Of a DNA stretch of 64,000 nt, positions 50,491-62,579 are shown in pieces. The DNA lies in NCBI GenBank assembly GCA_033239125.1, contig BSWB01000004.1:139512426-139576425 (forward strand), read 5' to 3'. This DNA is from Fagopyrum homotropicum (lineage: Eukaryota > Streptophyta > Magnoliopsida > Caryophyllales > Polygonaceae). The translations under genes and the position numbers were made by a program. The stretch's first letter is position 1; each line of letters opens with the position of its first letter. The notes below the pieces were generated by a model that saw only the letters and a list, made by a program, of their open reading frames with translations, searched no databases and had not been told where the DNA came from.

Positions 50491-53400
50491 CTAAACGTGC
50501 TGGAAAGTATCCTCACCCCATACTTCATCTTCATCGTGGGGTGAGATAAGGAGGTCTATCAAACGTTCCTACAAGTGCAAGTGCTCATCGGGGAATGCAT
50601 CGTCTATGGGTGGTTCGTCTTCCTCGAGTGAAGAGGGAGGTAGCCAGTTGAGGTGATCCGCAACGGAATTTTCGGATCCCTTCTTATCACGGATCTCAAG
50701 GTCAAACTCTTGAAGCAAGAGAATCCATCGAATAAGACGTGGCTTGGCATCCTTCTTAGCAAGCAAGTAACGAATAGCTGTATGGTCGGTCTAAACAATA
50801 ACTTTCGCCCCTACTAAGTAGGAACGAAACTTCTCAAAAGCATATACAACCGCCAATAGCTCCTTTTCGGTGGTGGCGTAGTTACGATGGGCTTCATCTT
50901 GCGTCTTGCTAGTGTAATAAATGGCGGTGGTCCCGCCGTCTTTCTTTTGTCCAAGCACCGCTCCTACTTCCACATCACTCGCATCGCACATGATCTCAAA
51001 GGGCAAGGTCCAATCCGGAGGCTGGATAATGGGAGCGGAGATCAATGCTTCCTTAATCCTGTAAAATGCATCAAGACACTCCTGCGAAAACTCAAAAATA
51101 ACATCTTTATTCAAGAGGTTAGTTAGTGGTTTAGAAATCTTCGAGAAGTCCTTGATGAATCTCCTATAGAAACCTGCATGCCCGAGAAAACTCCGCACAC
51201 CCTTAACAGAACAAGGGGGAGGAAGTTTCTCAATAGTTTCGATCTTAGCTCGATCGACTTCAATACCTCGATTAGAAACGAGGTGTCCTAGCACGATGCC
51301 TTCATTAACCATAAAGTGACATTTCTCCCAATTCAAGACGAGATTAGTGTCTTCACATCTTTGCAGCACTAGAGAAAGGTTAGATAGGCAATCATCAAAA
51401 GAGGAACCATATACTGAAAAATCATCCATAAATACCTCCATGATCTCCTCTATATACTCGGAAAAGATAGGCATCATGCATCGCTGGAAGGTAGCGGGTG
51501 CATTGCATAATCCAAATGGCATCCTCCTATAAGCGAATGTCCCCTATGGACAAGTGAAAGTGGTCTTCTCTTGATCATCCGGATGGATAGGAATCTCGAA
51601 GAAGCCAATATAGCCATCCAAATAGAAAAAATGTGAATGCTGGGCCAAGTGTTCGAGCATTTGATCGATGAAGAGAAGTGGAAAATGGTCCTTCCGAGTG
51701 GCCACATTCAGCTTTCTGTAATCGATGCACACCCTCCACCCCGTGACGGTCCTAGTTGGGATTAACTCGTTGTTCTTATTCGTCACAACGGTCATCCCTC
51801 CTTTCTTCGGAACTACATTCACCGGGCTCACCCACTTGTTGTCCGAGATAGGAAATATGATACCTGCATCCAACAACTTAAGAATTTATTTTTTCACAAC
51901 CTCTTTCATGATCGGATTTAACCGTCTTTGAGGTTCCCGTGAATTCTTATGATCATCCTCCATTAGTATTCTATGCATGCAGAAAGAAGGCTTAATGCCA
52001 ATAAGATCATCAATAGTATAACCCAAAGCCTTTTGATGCTTCCTCAGGACATGCATTAGTTTAGATAATTCAGATTCGGAGAGGGAAGCACTAACGATGA
52101 CGGGATAAGTAGAATCCGGTCTAAGAAAAGCATACCTCAAGTGACTTGGGAGTTGTTTAAGCTCCACAACTGGGGGTGCTTTCTGAGGTGGATCTTTGCT
52201 TCCTCCTTCCAGTGGAGTAGATCGAAGAACTGGACTTTTAGAAGTCTCAGTTGACATCATCTCGCTTTCGACCTCGGTCGAGGTCCAGAGAGGGTGACCG
52301 AGATGTTCTTCAGTCAAGAACAACTCGCTTGGTCTAGAAAGTGTCTCGGTCGAGGTACTGCAACTGGGACCGAAACTGGAGATCTTCTTCTCCTGGATTA
52401 ATTTTTCAATTTTAGCTCCTGGATCTTCTTCCAGCGCCTTTAAGCTCCGTATATCTGCATCACAAGAAGCATCTATACCTTCCTCCATTAAGCTAAAACT
52501 AATGACTTTTTCAAGTGGATCTTTAATAAGGATAGAGCTCACCAATTCTCTTGATTCTTCTTCATCATAGATGTTGAAGATATCATCTCCTAGCTGCTCT
52601 CCCTTCATTGCCGCAAGCAATGCAAACTCCACTTCATCTCCGCCAATGATGAATTTTAACTTGGCGTTCTTACAATCCACATTGCAACCCGAAGTTGCTA
52701 GAAATGGTCTCCCGAGAATGATAGGAACGGGGTAATCTGCGGCAATATCAAGCACAACAAAGTCTATAGGTAAATAGAAGTTACCTAACTTAACCGGAAC
52801 GTCTTCCAAAATGCCCACGGGATGGGTAATGGAGCAGTCCGCCATGTACAATTGTATCTTCACCGGCTTGGGCTTTCCAAGTCCGATCCTAACACATAGC
52901 TCCAGCGGGATGATGCTCACACTGGCTCCTAGATCACACAATGCCTCACAAGTGACATCCCCAACTTGGATGGGAATGCAAAATGAGCCGGGATCCTGTA
53001 ATTTGGGTGGCATCTTCTCCTTCATGATTTGAATAAGCTCCGAAGATTTAGATGTCATCCTTCACCAAAATCTTCCAACTTCCTCTTCCTTGATAGGATC
53101 TCTTTTAGCAACCCATATGCGGGCATCCCTAGAATAGCATCAAGGAAAGGGATATTAATATGTAGTTTATTCATCAAGTCAAGGAACTTACCAAAATGCT
53201 TGTCTAGATGTGCTCTGGCCCTTGACTGGGGGAATGGAAGTGGTTGTTTATATGCAGGAGGTGGAACATAAACTTCAGTTTCGTCCGACGCTCTCTGAGG
53301 TTCGACCTCGGTTGGCATCTCGGCCGAAGTGTTCTTCGACTGTGCCTGGACCGAGGTGTTCTTTGTTTGTACTGGCATCGACCGAGGCACTGGATCTACA

Positions 53401-54973
53401 GTCTTCAGTCCACTTCTCGTCGTTATTGCCATGATCTGTCCCTTGGGGTTGCTTTCCGTCCTTGCTGGAAGCTTCCCTGGATCTCTTGGCGCTTCATTCG
53501 CCTTGTTAAAGAGTTGTTGTTCTAAGGCTTTTTGTGCATTCGAAAATGAAGTCATGGATGTCTCCATAGAGTTGAGCTTGATTAAGATGGCCTCCAGCAC
53601 CGCATCTTTCTTTTCCGGCTGGGACGAACTTGATCCAAGCTCCTGGCTCTTCAATGGAGTAGAAGGAGAAGAAGAAGAGAGAAAAGGATTAGAGGAGTCA
53701 TTCGAATTGGAGTTAGAGTAAGGGTTACCCGAATTTTGATTGTTTGTCCTCCAATTGTTGCCGTTGGATCCTCTATTGTTGTTGTAGTTGTTGTTCCGGG
53801 AACCGTTGTTGTTGTTCCGGTAATCATTGTTGTTCCTTGAGCCTTGATATCCTTCATCTTCTTTCTTGCTTTGAGCAACCAAAAGTTCCTTCAATTGTTT
53901 CACATCATTCTTCAAAGAGGTGAGTTGATCATTGTTTGGTGGAGCTTCTTGAAAGTTAGCTCTTTTAACTCCACCTTCAGCTCCTTGGTGGGAGTATTTC
54001 TCCATGTTTAAAGCTTGTTTCTCTATGAAAACCCAAGCTTTGTCAATCGGCATGTCCATGAACGTGCCGGTAGATAGTAGTTGGAGGTTGAACTGGGTGT
54101 TTCCGTCCAGCCCCTTGAAGTATATCTTCAACAACTCTATCTTTGGAATCCCATGATGTGGGCAATCCAAAAGGATGTCTTTAAATCTCTCCCATGACTT
54201 GGACAAACTCTCCTTGTCCTTCATGATGAATGCATTGATTTGCCCTCTCATTTCAGTGGTCTTTGAGGGGGGAAAGAATTTAGTTAAGAACTCCGTCGTC
54301 ATCTCCTCCCAACTGTTGATTTTTCGTGGAGGGAGAGATTGATACCAAGTAAGCGCCCTATCTTTTAAAGAGAAGTAGAAAGGCCTTAGCTTGTAATTGT
54401 TGCTTTCCAGCCTTGAAGGTCTCAAGGTCTCCATATAGATCTCATAGTTTTGTAGATGTTGATGCGGAGACTCCCTCTCTAGCCCTCCAAACTGGCATTG
54501 GGGAATCATGGAAAGAACTTACGGTCGAAGCTCATAATCATGGTCCGCTGGATCACCTAGGTTGACTCCTAGACGCCTTAGTTGCTGGTTGGGGTCCATC
54601 CTCTGCCCTAGGGTCTGTGGAATACCTGCAAAAAGAGCGTCTCGGACTGGCATCTCAGGTGGAAGTATCTCGGCCGGGGCAGCTGGAGCTGGGTCCTGCC
54701 TCGGTCGAGGAGCTGGAGCTGGTCGAGGTAGATATTGGTCCCGTAAAGTCGCCATATCTGCTTCGATCGCTTCCGTCCTTGCACGAGTTTCCTCCTTTTC
54801 CAGTCGCAATTCTTCTTTGCTAAGCGTAGTTGTTCCAATGCCTCCTTCCATTCGGCCTCAAGATTGCGATTCTCTTGATTGACCATCTTAGCTTCTTTCA
54901 AGCGGCTTTTGTATGTCTTTTCTGGTTCGGGATCGTAAGGAGCGATTTCCTTCCCAGCGCGGGTTCTTCGCAT
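50491..54973 (-). pseudogene. B3 gag-pol, broken, integrase deleted
   Basis: From MRRTRAGKE at 54973 to a stop at 50491-50493. Gag, Asn-rich linker, protease (DLGAS, ILGRPFL), RT (FMDDF) and RNase H are recognisable; integrase is absent with the B1 junction (SPHDxxEVWGE). Breaks: frameshifts near 54860, 54510 and 53057; nonsense changes near 51885 (GAA to TAA), 51546 (TGG to TAG) and 50790 (TAC to TAG), and a TTG-to-TAG in the tail. It keeps the protease-RT segment that B1 lost. Palindromes at 52272-52375, 53305-53395 and 54670-54745. Confidence 0.9.
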
Positions 54974-55078
54974 AAACCTACAAGAAAGAACCTGCGAAAG
55001 TCACTCAAGTAGAGTGGTTAGTAATAACAGGGGCAATAGCCCCGAAAGACAAGCGCAACCGGCTTGGTCTAGACCAAG

Positions 55079-55096
55079 TCCCCGACAACGGCGCCA
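55079..55096 (-). other. Primer-binding site of B3 (tRNA-Asp type)
   Basis: Element-sense TGGCGCCGTTGTCGGGGA, with one mismatch to the perfect site of B1. Confidence 0.9.
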
Positions 55097-55102
55097 AAAA
55101 CT

Positions 55103-56862
55103 TGTTCGCTCCAGACGGTGTGTGCAAGCTTTAAATTTATAACCCAAGATGTATGCTTAAAACAAGGATGCGAACCCGCAGTGTACGGGTCAATCGTAGT
55201 AAAAGCGAGAATTCCGGGGTGTCAATCTCAGGGACTTAGGTGAAACAAAGCAAGTATAGGTTGTCAATATAGCAACTAACCACAAAAGCAATTAAAGCAA
55301 TCAAAGATGACAATATAGTCAATTAAGGAAATATGCAAATTCTAGGGATTAAAGCATCTAGTTGTGGTTCCAACTCAAGATCTAAAGATAAGCGGACAAA
55401 GCTGAGGTTTTGCAAAGGGAAGGTGTTTCTAAAGTGGAATAGATCACCGGGTAAGTCTCACTACTCACTAACTCCAAACCAAAAGAACCTATTACCGGGT
55501 AAGTCTCAAGGTACTAAGGAAAATAATTATAATCTCAAACCAACACACCAACTAAGGGAATAGAATCAACCTTTACCGGGTAAGTCTCAGGCTAACTCAC
55601 AAAGATGGAATGAAAGCACACTCAAACCCTAATAAAGGATAAACCTTTATTACCTACACTTATGATCATGGGTAAACAAACAAAGGAATCACCGGGTAAC
55701 TCTCATCCTAGCCTTGCATTGAACCAGGAAAGGTGTAATAAGAATAGGATTTGGCAAACTCTAACACTTAACTCTCAGTTACGGATCAAATAAGGTCACC
55801 TCGGTCAGACAAGTTCCACCCCGGCCGAGATGTTCATCGACTGAGCGAGATGTTCTAGGGTTACAGATAAAGACTCGAGCTCTCAGGGTCCTACTGGAAT
55901 TTAAGATTATTCTATCATTGTTTTTCCCACAACCTTCAACCAATCACCTTAGAATCACACAAAGAAATTAGCCACTCATCATCATGAAAGCGATAATCAA
56001 ATATATGGGAAAAGAATGAATATTTGAACACAAAAACCTTAAGATTAAGGCTTCAATAACTGACAAACAAATAAATCAGCGTTCCTTGGATCACAAATCC
56101 AACAAGACAAGTCAACAAGAAGGGAATCTAAGAAAGTCTTACAAAACCCTTCACAAAGACTATAAAAGCTATCAACTTCCTTCCTTCAATCTTCCTTTAA
56201 CCTTCAAAGAATCCTTCCTAACTGCAGCTTCTTCAATCCCCAGCCATTAAGATGGTAGCGGGTTGCTGAATTTGTGGGAGATTCAGCCCTTTATATAGGA
56301 AAATTACCCTAAAGATAAAATATCTTGAAAAGATATTTTCCTAATAAAATATATCTATCTCTCATAAATAAATCCCTAAAATATATGATCTTCCTTCCAG
56401 AAATCCAGCCCAAAAATATAAGATTTCTCCTTCCAAAAATAAAAGATCTCAGCCAAGAATAAAATATATCTCGCCGCGTCCAAGGTGTTCGCCTCGGTCG
56501 GGACGCTCCTCTAGATCACCTCGGTCGAGATGGTACTGTAGCTGACCGAGGTGGCTCTAAACTGAAAGTGAAATCTCTCAAATCTGGTTCAAAGTAAATC
56601 TTCTTTGTTAATTCCATGCTTCCTGAGTTCTTCCTCAAGCTCCAGAATGTAGCTTCAATAACTCCTTAGCTCCTGTAGCTCCATTTTTGTTCAAAATGTG
56701 CCATTTTACCTACGATTACAACGAAACTTGGTGTAGACCTCGATACCCGTAAAAGTAGATGAAACGATAATATAATCACATAGTATACATCCAAACATGC
56801 AGATTATTGGAGATAAAACGTCTAAACTAGGCCCAAAATATAGACTATAATTCATGTTATCA
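55103..56862 (-). repeat. B3 5' LTR, 1760 bp
   Basis: Ends TGATAAC...GCGAACA in element sense (one change in the TGATAGC end). The TATA box is complementary to 56290-56297. Palindromes at 56480-56560 and 55797-55850. Four copies of the GAGACTTACCCGGTRA word appear as complements between about 55446 and 55705. Confidence 0.94.
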
Positions 56863-56867
56863 TCAGG

Positions 56868-56939
56868 CTAGGGTCAGGATCCATTGTTAGATCCTAGCCT
56901 AATGTGACACTCCGAGTCCCGCGAATTCGGGGTGTTACA
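56868..56939 (+). repeat. Element D 5' LTR, final part
   Basis: Completes the LTR begun at 43422 once B3 and one target copy are removed. Ends GGGTGTTACA-like (GGTGTTACA). Confidence 0.82.
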
Positions 56940-56943
56940 GAGT

Positions 56944-56956
56944 TGGTATCAGAGCC
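56944..56956 (+). other. Primer-binding site of D (tRNA-iMet)
   Basis: TGGTATCAGAGCC, four bases after the LTR end TTACA. It is complementary to the 3' end of plant initiator tRNA-Met, the usual primer of chromoviruses and many Copia elements. Confidence 0.92.
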
Positions 56957-57125
56957 TGAGGTTGACAACAATGGCACTTGCTATCTGCAATAAAGGTAGA
57001 GTGGATAAATAAACAGAACCCATATGGGGTCTGGCTTTTTAAAGGATTTTGGTTTTAAAGCGAGTACAGATGTTTTGGGATAGTATGTACAGAAGTCGTC
57101 ACCCATCTGAGGATCTCGACAATGT

Positions 57126-57126
<1 letters not shown>

Positions 57127-57158
<32 letters not shown>

Positions 57159-57199
57159 TATCTTTTATGTGCTGATGTGTATGCATGTAATAATGAGTG

Positions 57200-57255
<56 letters not shown>
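57127..57255. repeat. (TA)n microsatellites in D leader
   Basis: Two TA tracts (about 57127-57157 and 57200-57253) in the untranslated leader of D. The rest of 56957-57310 shows no ORF or motif I recognise. Confidence 0.9.
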
Positions 57256-57309
57256 ACATATGACATATATATTGCCTTATAAGTTTTGGTGCGTATATTC
57301 TACAGATAG

Positions 57310-58155
57310 CTTAGACTAGAGTAGTATCTGTAGTGGGACGAGATAGGGGTACACCCCCTCTTCTTCCAGTAGCGCCAAGTCAGGGACCAGTTTCCGCTGT
57401 TGTGTTGCCTATGGCAGAGAGCGAGTTTGAAGAGGTTGATCGGGTCTCCATGAGTAGATTCGAGTTTCAATAGTATATGCAGCAAGTATATGAGGCGGTG
57501 ATAGCGGGTAGACCTACACCGGATTTACCAACATCTATGAGATCAACTGAAGCTTCTACATCAAAGAAGAAACAACGAGTTGAGTCAGTGAAAGACGAGG
57601 TTGGATTTTTGGGTTGCAAACCGAGCCTGACTTGTGGACGTTTGAGTACTTCTTGTTTCACAAGGACTTTTGGTGAGAAGAGGACCTGTTACAACTGCCG
57701 GAAGTCTGGACATGTACGACCACAGTGTCCAAGATTGCCAGTGACTTGCTTTACCTGTGGTAGACAGGGTCATAGAGTTGTCTTCTATAAGCATACTAGA
57801 GTGTCATCATGACACGGTTTAATTTCTGCTAGTGTGACGGGAGGTGGTCAAAAGACACCTCAGCAGTAGACACGAGGACAGCAGAGAGTCCTAGATCATC
57901 ATTCTACTCAGGGATCCGTTCCCAGACTGAGTAGGGGTAAGGGTCGTGGTAGGAGTACCACGGACACTAGAAGAGCTCAGGGTAGAGCCTTTACGCTGGG
58001 CCGTGGAGAGGAGCCACCCGTACTAGCAGCAGGGATGGGACGCATATGCCTCAATTGTGGTTATCCAGATCATTTGCGCTCCGAGTGCCCCATGACACCA
58101 ATAGCTTGCTTCACCTATGGTGAATTAGGCCATCTGGCCCCTTTTTGTCAGCGAG
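57310..58155 (+). pseudogene. Element D gag remnant (chromovirus-like), broken
   Basis: Fragment with at least three in-frame stops (57471-57473, near 57810 and near 57868). Two pairs of zinc-knuckle motifs are visible: CYNCRKSGHVRPQC (intact CCHC) followed by a damaged CFTCGRQGH, then CLNCGYPDHLRSEC (intact) followed by CFTYGELGHLAPFC, where the second Cys is Tyr. The usual Gag core between the N-terminus and the knuckles appears missing. Cut at 58156 by C1, so pol is not in the window. Confidence 0.7.
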
Positions 58156-59789
58156 TGTTCGCTCAAAAGGGTGTGCGTCAAAGTCTTAAATTTATATCTA
58201 GAACTCAAAAGCAAAGCGAACCCGCAGTGTACGGATCAGCTGTAGAAAGGTAAGAATTCCAGAGTCGAACTCAGGGATTTGGTGAGAATAATTCCGATTT
58301 CAATTATCTAGAAAAAAGTGCGAAAAGCTTTTGTGATCAAATAAGAGTGAAATGATTCCTAGGATTCAAGTATCCGATTTCGGCTTTCGATTCAAGACAC
58401 TTCTATAGGTATAGGACAGAATTTATATTGTCATGGCTAATTGCTCAAAGATAGGATTCGTACGGTGAAGTTCCGAAACCTATATGACTAATCTAAAGAT
58501 TCTCTCTATAAGGGTTGTTGAGGCTGCAATATAGAAAGATCTAAAGATAAGAATTATGTTCAAACTAACTATCTAAAACTCCAGGATATGACTCTCCAAA
58601 GTAAAGAATAGCAAGCACAATTAAAATCACAATAAAGGATGTTGAGTCTCTTTATTACCCAAATCTTGAAATCTTAATCTAATAAACGTAGAATCAGGTT
58701 TGAAGTGTCTTCATGCATTCAATTAGAGGGTAAAAAGGTTAATCAAGATTAGGATTTAGGCAAGGATTAGTTTTGGTTAAAGATTGATTCAATTAAAGTT
58801 CGTCAGAAGAATAAATCGCCCTGTTCATAAGAAAATCGGCCGATTTTCCTCAAGAACAGTCCGATTTTCCTGTTTGTCGCAAAACTAAAATCTAAATTCT
58901 CAGGGTCCTAATGTTTGAATGAGTTCAGTCAATCATCATCTAAGCCTTAATCATCAACTATTCTCCCTAGAATCACAAGGTTTTTAGCCAACCATTTTCA
59001 AAATCGAATTAAATTAATTATTGAAAAAGATATCGCAAAGAAACCAAATCTTGAACGAAAAAATCAATAACTTCCAAATCTGTAAACGAATGTCAAATCC
59101 GCTCAATGTATCTCTCAAACAATTCAATTTCGTGTTCACAAATCACAAACAATGCAATGGATAAAGAAATCTCACAATCAAAGATCAAGAATAACTTTCC
59201 GGCAAAAGCTTTTCAATCTCTCTCCAAGAATCGTTGATTTCTCCAAAACGTGTAAAGATTTTCCAGTGCGGCCTCCTCGTCTTCGTTCCTAGGGTTCTCC
59301 TCTATACTTTCTTGCAGATGGGCCGTTTGGCAAAACTCTCCTCTAGCCCAAAATAATTGGGCTTTGTGTCGTCTATCCATTTGGCCAAATCGTGAAGAAA
59401 ATCGACCCAGTCGATTTAGGTGCAAAACCGTTCGATTTCAGGGTATGAAAATCGTCCGATTTTTATATATATTGGCACGATTTTCTTCAACAAAAAGTGC
59501 TCTTCCTTTGGTTCGTCTTCTATGCTTCTCCTTTGCAATTCCTTAGCTCTTTGTGATCCTTTTAAGACTCCTTTAGCTTCCTTAACATCCTTAGATGCTT
59601 CTTGCCCTGTTTTTGCTTCCAATTCCGCTCTATTTACCTGCAATTCATCCAAAACTCGTGTAGACCTCTATTTCCGACAATTTATTGAATAGAACATAAA
59701 AGGCATACAAAATCTCTCTAAATGCAAGGTAAATAGAGATAATATCCTGTAATATGCATGAATACGATGATACATAATTCATGTCATCA
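58156..59789 (-). repeat. C1 3' LTR, 1634 bp
   Basis: Element-sense ends TGATGAC...GCGAACA. Family-C palindromes: the perfect 18-mer GAAAATCGGCCGATTTTC at 58831-58848 with half sites to 58882 (leader side), and ATCGAC/ATCGTCCGAT variants at 59398-59475 around a TATA-like tract (complement of 59461-59474). The shared U5 block is at 58215-58233. Confidence 0.92.
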
Positions 59790-61094
59790 AAATACCCCAT
59801 ACTTGCCTCTTGCTTGTCCCTAAGCAAGAATCAAATTTAGAATATAAGATATCATGGATTATGTGTGTATGAAACTCAAAAACTTTTCTTTTGGTAGTGC
59901 TTCTTCTTATTGGATCACCCTCAAAGTGATATTTCAAGGCACAAAAGGGCAAAGAATGTATCAATGATGACTATAAGATGAACAAATTCCCTTTTCTTCC
60001 TTGAAAGCATAAATAAAGAACATGATAAAGGTGTAGAGGCAATCAAAATCAAACAAATCTAAGCCATTAAGTCTAAACACATACATAAAAGTCTCAAGGT
60101 CTTCTAATCAAAGGAAAGGTTCAAGAAGCGTATTAAGGGAAGGAGTTCTTTTTGGCAATTGTGGTGCTAATCCGGGAAAGAGGAACACATAACACCTTCA
60201 AGAATTTTCTTCACCGCACATGCTTCGCATGTAGAAAGCTTTGCTTTCATTATACTTTACTTTTTGAGAGTATGGACAGCGGTGCACAAAAACCGAAGCC
60301 TAGGAGATCGGCGTTTCTCAATTTCGAGATGTCTCAAACCCTTGATGCACATACCATATCCCGTTAGGACTTGTCGTTCAATCGGACTTTGGCAAGACAC
60401 AAACACCCGGCTATGTGAATGGTGCCGAGTTACTCATCCTCATGTTCAACGTCCCCAAACTTATGAAAATTTGCACTTTTACAATACATTTTTCTTGGCC
60501 CTCCCACATCAAACATGCCTTTTTCAATCACCTATCCTAATTCCCGGATGGTAAAAGGAGGGTTACATATTTCATTGAGGAGCTAGCATGATCAAGATAT
60601 GAGAAAAGAAAAGAAGTGAATTGCCTTAGTCATCCTTAAATGATGTAAAAGAACTTGCAATATAGCTTCGACTATTATTTCATTCTCTTATCAAAACAAC
60701 TAAATCATATAACTTATTCATGTGTTCAAGTAACAAAAGCAATTTCATTCATGCTATAATCAAAATCTCAACACAACTAAGCATCTTTTTGCCTATCCAT
60801 ATACACAATTCTCATCATAGAGGTCATTTCCATATAAGAAGCACTTAAAAATTTTTGAAAATTCATAGGTTTTGAAAAAGATCATGCAAATGCAAGTGTC
60901 ATAATAGAAATCAAGTAGTGCAAGAGTTATTACAAGCCAAATTGTCAAGAGTAGTGGAAAGTACATAAAGTGCTAAAGTGAAACATAAGGTATTGTAAGT
61001 ACCCCCACCCCATACTTGACATCCACATTGTCCCCAATGTGAAAATCAAGCATAGAAAGGTGAAAAATACTTACAATGTAAAAGAAGTGGAAGC
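59790..61094 (-). other. C1 3' untranslated region
   Basis: PPT module at 59790-59826 next to the LTR, cross-family conserved block at 60268-60460, and post-env module at 61003-61041. No ORF supported. Confidence 0.75.
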
Positions 61095-62579
61095 TCAATC
61101 CTCTGTCGGTGGTGGAGGTGGTGGATAGGGATACATCGGTGCGCTATGATCGTAGAAGTGGCCGAACTGGTGGTAGTACATGTCTCTCATCTGGCCATCA
61201 TAGGATGAATGCCTAGCATCTGTCTCCTCCCTGTAGTTCCTGAACTGAGTGTTCAGGGTGTCATAATCGGTGCGGAGGGCACGGTAGTCGGTGCTGAGGC
61301 TCTGGAAGCTAGTGACTAGCTCCCTGAAGTGGCGTGGAGCTCGTCGTCCTCGTCTAGGTCCTGGAGCATGTGCATAAGAATGTCGAGGTGGTTGTATGTC
61401 ATCCTCCGTCTCCTCATCCTGCCTACTAGTCCTGCTCGGTCCTGCTCCATGAGTGTCAGTGTCCATGGCATCCGTAGCATGCCCGCTATGAGTATCACTC
61501 TCAAACTTGAGCATGGTCTCCTGTCCTCCATCCTTCTCCTCCTCGTCTGAATCACCTGCATCATCATCATAATAAGTAGGAGGTGAGAACTCCTCAAGCA
61601 TCGCCTCAAAGGTCTCCTTCCAATTCCTCTTGTTCCGAATGGTGTATTCGGATTTCCATATAATCTCGGTTGGCTTCTTCTTCGGGTCCCTGTGCCATGG
61701 CATCGGCACATGAAGAGTTCCTCTCCCTCGAGGAATCAAGACCTGTCGAACCACCAACCTCTGTGAGCCTAAAGGGAGGGCACTCTCAGCTAGAGTGCAT
61801 CCGGAGTAGTCTAATCCCATGGTCTTAGCCACATGAGTGACAAGACCTCCCACACAAATGTCGCCCTTAGCTTTGTTGGCTATCTTTCCTAGATAGTCAG
61901 CAAGCATGGTGGCGATGTCGGGAATGGTGGTAGATGTCATGCAGTAGAGAATGAAGAGCTCATCAGCCTTGAGCTTCTGTGGAGTCTCTGTCCGGGCAAA
62001 TAAACTCTCGCTAAGTATCCTATGCACTACCTTAAAGGAAAGGTTGTACATGCTTGTCTCCTTGGAGTTTCCGGGTCTCCACTTATCCCCTCCGTACTCA
62101 CCTACGGAAATAGCCTCCCAAAAATCACTAGCACTGAGACCTCTAGCAAATGTGCCTGCATCTGAATAAGAGAAACCAAACAAGTCGCCAAAAGTATCAA
62201 TGGACATAGTGTGGTCTTGGCTCATGAGGCGGAAAGTGACCATCCTTTCCCTAGGGTCGTGCTCAAACGTGCTAAGGAATTCTAGGGTGATCTCTCTATA
62301 GGCATCCTCCCTAATCGTAGCAAACTGTCTCAACCCAGCTCTGTCTAGCATCATATCAACATCCTCTCGAACATATAACGAATCTAAGTCATCAAGTACT
62401 ATGTAGCGAGGAGGGGTGAATGGGCGATCTACAATGCGTTCATAGCGTTTCTTGTGCTTGGATAGGGGAGGGGGAAGCTTAGGGATGTTGGAAGGTGGTG
62501 GTGGAGGTGGGGCAGGGGCTTTGGAAGAAGATCCCTTCTTCTTCCCCGTGTTTCTAGTTATCCTCTTTACAAGATCCAT
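61095..62579 (-). CDS. Env-like (ATHILA second-ORF) protein of C1
   Basis: Intact 494-residue ORF starting MDLVKRITRNTGKKKG. It has a basic N-terminus, a Pro-rich stretch (PPPPPPSN), a core with FARTETPQKLKADELF and CVGGLVTHVAK, an acidic region, a basic patch (RRGRRAPRH) and a helical C-terminus ending YPYPPPPPPTED. No membrane span or signal peptide is seen. It aligns with the A and B proteins in the core but is clearly diverged from both. Function unknown. Confidence 0.88.
   Translation of the reverse strand: MDLVKRITRNTGKKKGSSSKAPAPPPPPPSNIPKLPPPLSKHKKRYERIVDRPFTPPRYIVLDDLDSLYVREDVDMMLDRAGLRQFATIREDAYREITLEFLSTFEHDPRERMVTFRLMSQDHTMSIDTFGDLFGFSYSDAGTFARGLSASDFWEAISVGEYGGDKWRPGNSKETSMYNLSFKVVHRILSESLFARTETPQKLKADELFILYCMTSTTIPDIATMLADYLGKIANKAKGDICVGGLVTHVAKTMGLDYSGCTLAESALPLGSQRLVVRQVLIPRGRGTLHVPMPWHRDPKKKPTEIIWKSEYTIRNKRNWKETFEAMLEEFSPPTYYDDDAGDSDEEEKDGGQETMLKFESDTHSGHATDAMDTDTHGAGPSRTSRQDEETEDDIQPPRHSYAHAPGPRRGRRAPRHFRELVTSFQSLSTDYRALRTDYDTLNTQFRNYREETDARHSSYDGQMRDMYYHQFGHFYDHSAPMYPYPPPPPPTED

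Larger units (their letters stand above)
45195..56862 (-). mobile_element. Full-length Athila-type element B3, 11668 bp, decayed, integrase-less
   Basis: Minus-strand family-B element with both LTRs, primer site, broken gag-pol lacking integrase at the same junction as B1, a broken env-like ORF and a near-perfect target duplication (CCAGG/TCAGG) inside the LTR of D. LTR divergence and nonsense mutations show it is older than B1. Confidence 0.94.

Noticed and set aside
57127..57255. (TA)n tracts as a regulatory or origin element
   Set aside because: Simple microsatellites with no associated conserved motif; most likely slippage products.
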